Shown one piece after another: positions 63,766 to 64,000 of a stretch of DNA of 64,000 bases. The notes beneath the pieces were generated by a model, which made no database searches, had not been told where the DNA came from, and worked only from the letters and a program-made list of their open reading frames with translations. This DNA is from Oceanobacillus salinisoli (GTDB lineage: Bacteria; Bacillota; Bacilli; Bacillales; Amphibacillaceae), in the NCBI RefSeq assembly GCF_009733865.1, contig NZ_WOFB01000001.1:186001-250000 (forward strand), in the 5' to 3' direction. Made by a program: the position numbers and the translations under genes. Numbering within the stretch: position 1 is the first letter of the stretch; every line of letters starts with the position of its first letter.

Positions 63766-63824
63766 TAAAAAATGTAGGCATTGATGGTCTCGCCTTTGGG
63801 GTTAGTTTATTCCTCTTATATTGA

Positions 63825-64000
63825 TAAAGAGAGGCTGGAGCAAAAGTATTTTAGTTTAACATAAATCCGAACTATGATTCAAAATTCTTCCGTTAGAATT
63901 CGAATTGAGTTCGGATTTTTTCTTTTTTAATAAGACTGTTTTCCCAAAAACTTTAAATGATGTTGGAACATCAACTTACCGCTCCGGAAATACACTACGC
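63825..64000 (+). repeat. Composite repeat modules A-B-C, cut by the window edge
   Basis: Module A (GAGAGGCTGGAGCAAAAGTA, then AAATCCGAACT pairing with GAGTTCGGATTTTTT), module B (AAGACTGTTTTCCCAAAAAC) and module C (CTTTAAATGATGTTGGAACA, then CTTACCGCTCCGGAAATACA) follow directly. The hairpin of module A, with its T-run, could also terminate the fad operon. No gene is seen after 63765. Confidence 0.65.

Overview
The window looks like chromosomal DNA of a low-GC, spore-former-type member of the Bacillaceae, most like Oceanobacillus, Virgibacillus or a close halotolerant relative. The reasons are strong AGGAGG ribosome sites with frequent TTG and GTG starts, a Bacillus-type lia operon, fadNAE, csoR-copA-copZ, a Zur/ZnuABC block, an S-box in front of cysH, and many dispersed intergenic repeats. 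No rRNA, tRNA, prophage, CRISPR array or intact transposase gene was found. The species cannot be fixed from sequence reading alone.

Layout. 1-8 kb: the 3' end of tatC, an aldehyde dehydrogenase, chromate transporter chrA with its PadR-type regulator (apparent CTG start), two small hypothetical genes, a DUF389 membrane protein, and a TRIC/UPF0126 membrane protein behind a tandem glycine riboswitch. 8-24 kb: an RsbR-like stressosome protein, a HAD phosphatase, an HxlR regulator divergent from a luciferase-like monooxygenase and an FMN reductase, a two-component system, an Est30-type esterase, a second MurE-like ligase with an altered specificity motif, a hemolysin III protein, a DUF1836 protein, an M42 peptidase, another luciferase-like oxidoreductase and a frameshifted DUF4181 gene. 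24.6-28.1 kb: liaI-liaH-liaF-liaS-liaR cell-envelope stress operon without liaG. 28-37 kb: FUSC-type exporter, a 31-residue zinc-ribbon protein, the glyoxylate shunt (aceB, aceA), an M23 cell-wall hydrolase, a BCCT osmolyte transporter and a YitT protein.

37-47.5 kb: assimilatory sulfate reduction. A SAM riboswitch controls cysH; cysJ, cysI and the siroheme genes cobA, sirB and sirC follow; then, after a 579-bp repeat-filled gap, a TauE/SafE transporter, sat and cysC. Together they cover sulfate activation, reduction to sulfide and synthesis of the siroheme cofactor. 48.7-53.5 kb: a paired SMR efflux pump, an SH3 protein, and zur-znuB-znuC-znuA for zinc uptake. 53.8-56.9 kb: csoR-copA-copZ copper efflux. 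57.3-63.8 kb: an NfrA-type nitroreductase and the fadN-fadA-fadE beta-oxidation operon with a FadR box. Glyoxylate shunt plus fadNAE would allow growth on fatty acids.

Intergenic DNA is unusually rich in repeats. The best candidates for something undescribed are: (i) eight copies of a two-hairpin element of about 150-190 bp with TTTAT at its borders, resembling IS200/IS605-family ends or solo TnpB guide-RNA scaffolds; (ii) a nine-unit 52-bp tandem array whose units each carry a palindrome with compensatory changes; (iii) a 162-bp MITE with 7-bp target duplications nested in one copy of (i); and (iv) a zinc-ribbon microprotein gene and repeated TGTTATA boxes in front of the glyoxylate shunt.
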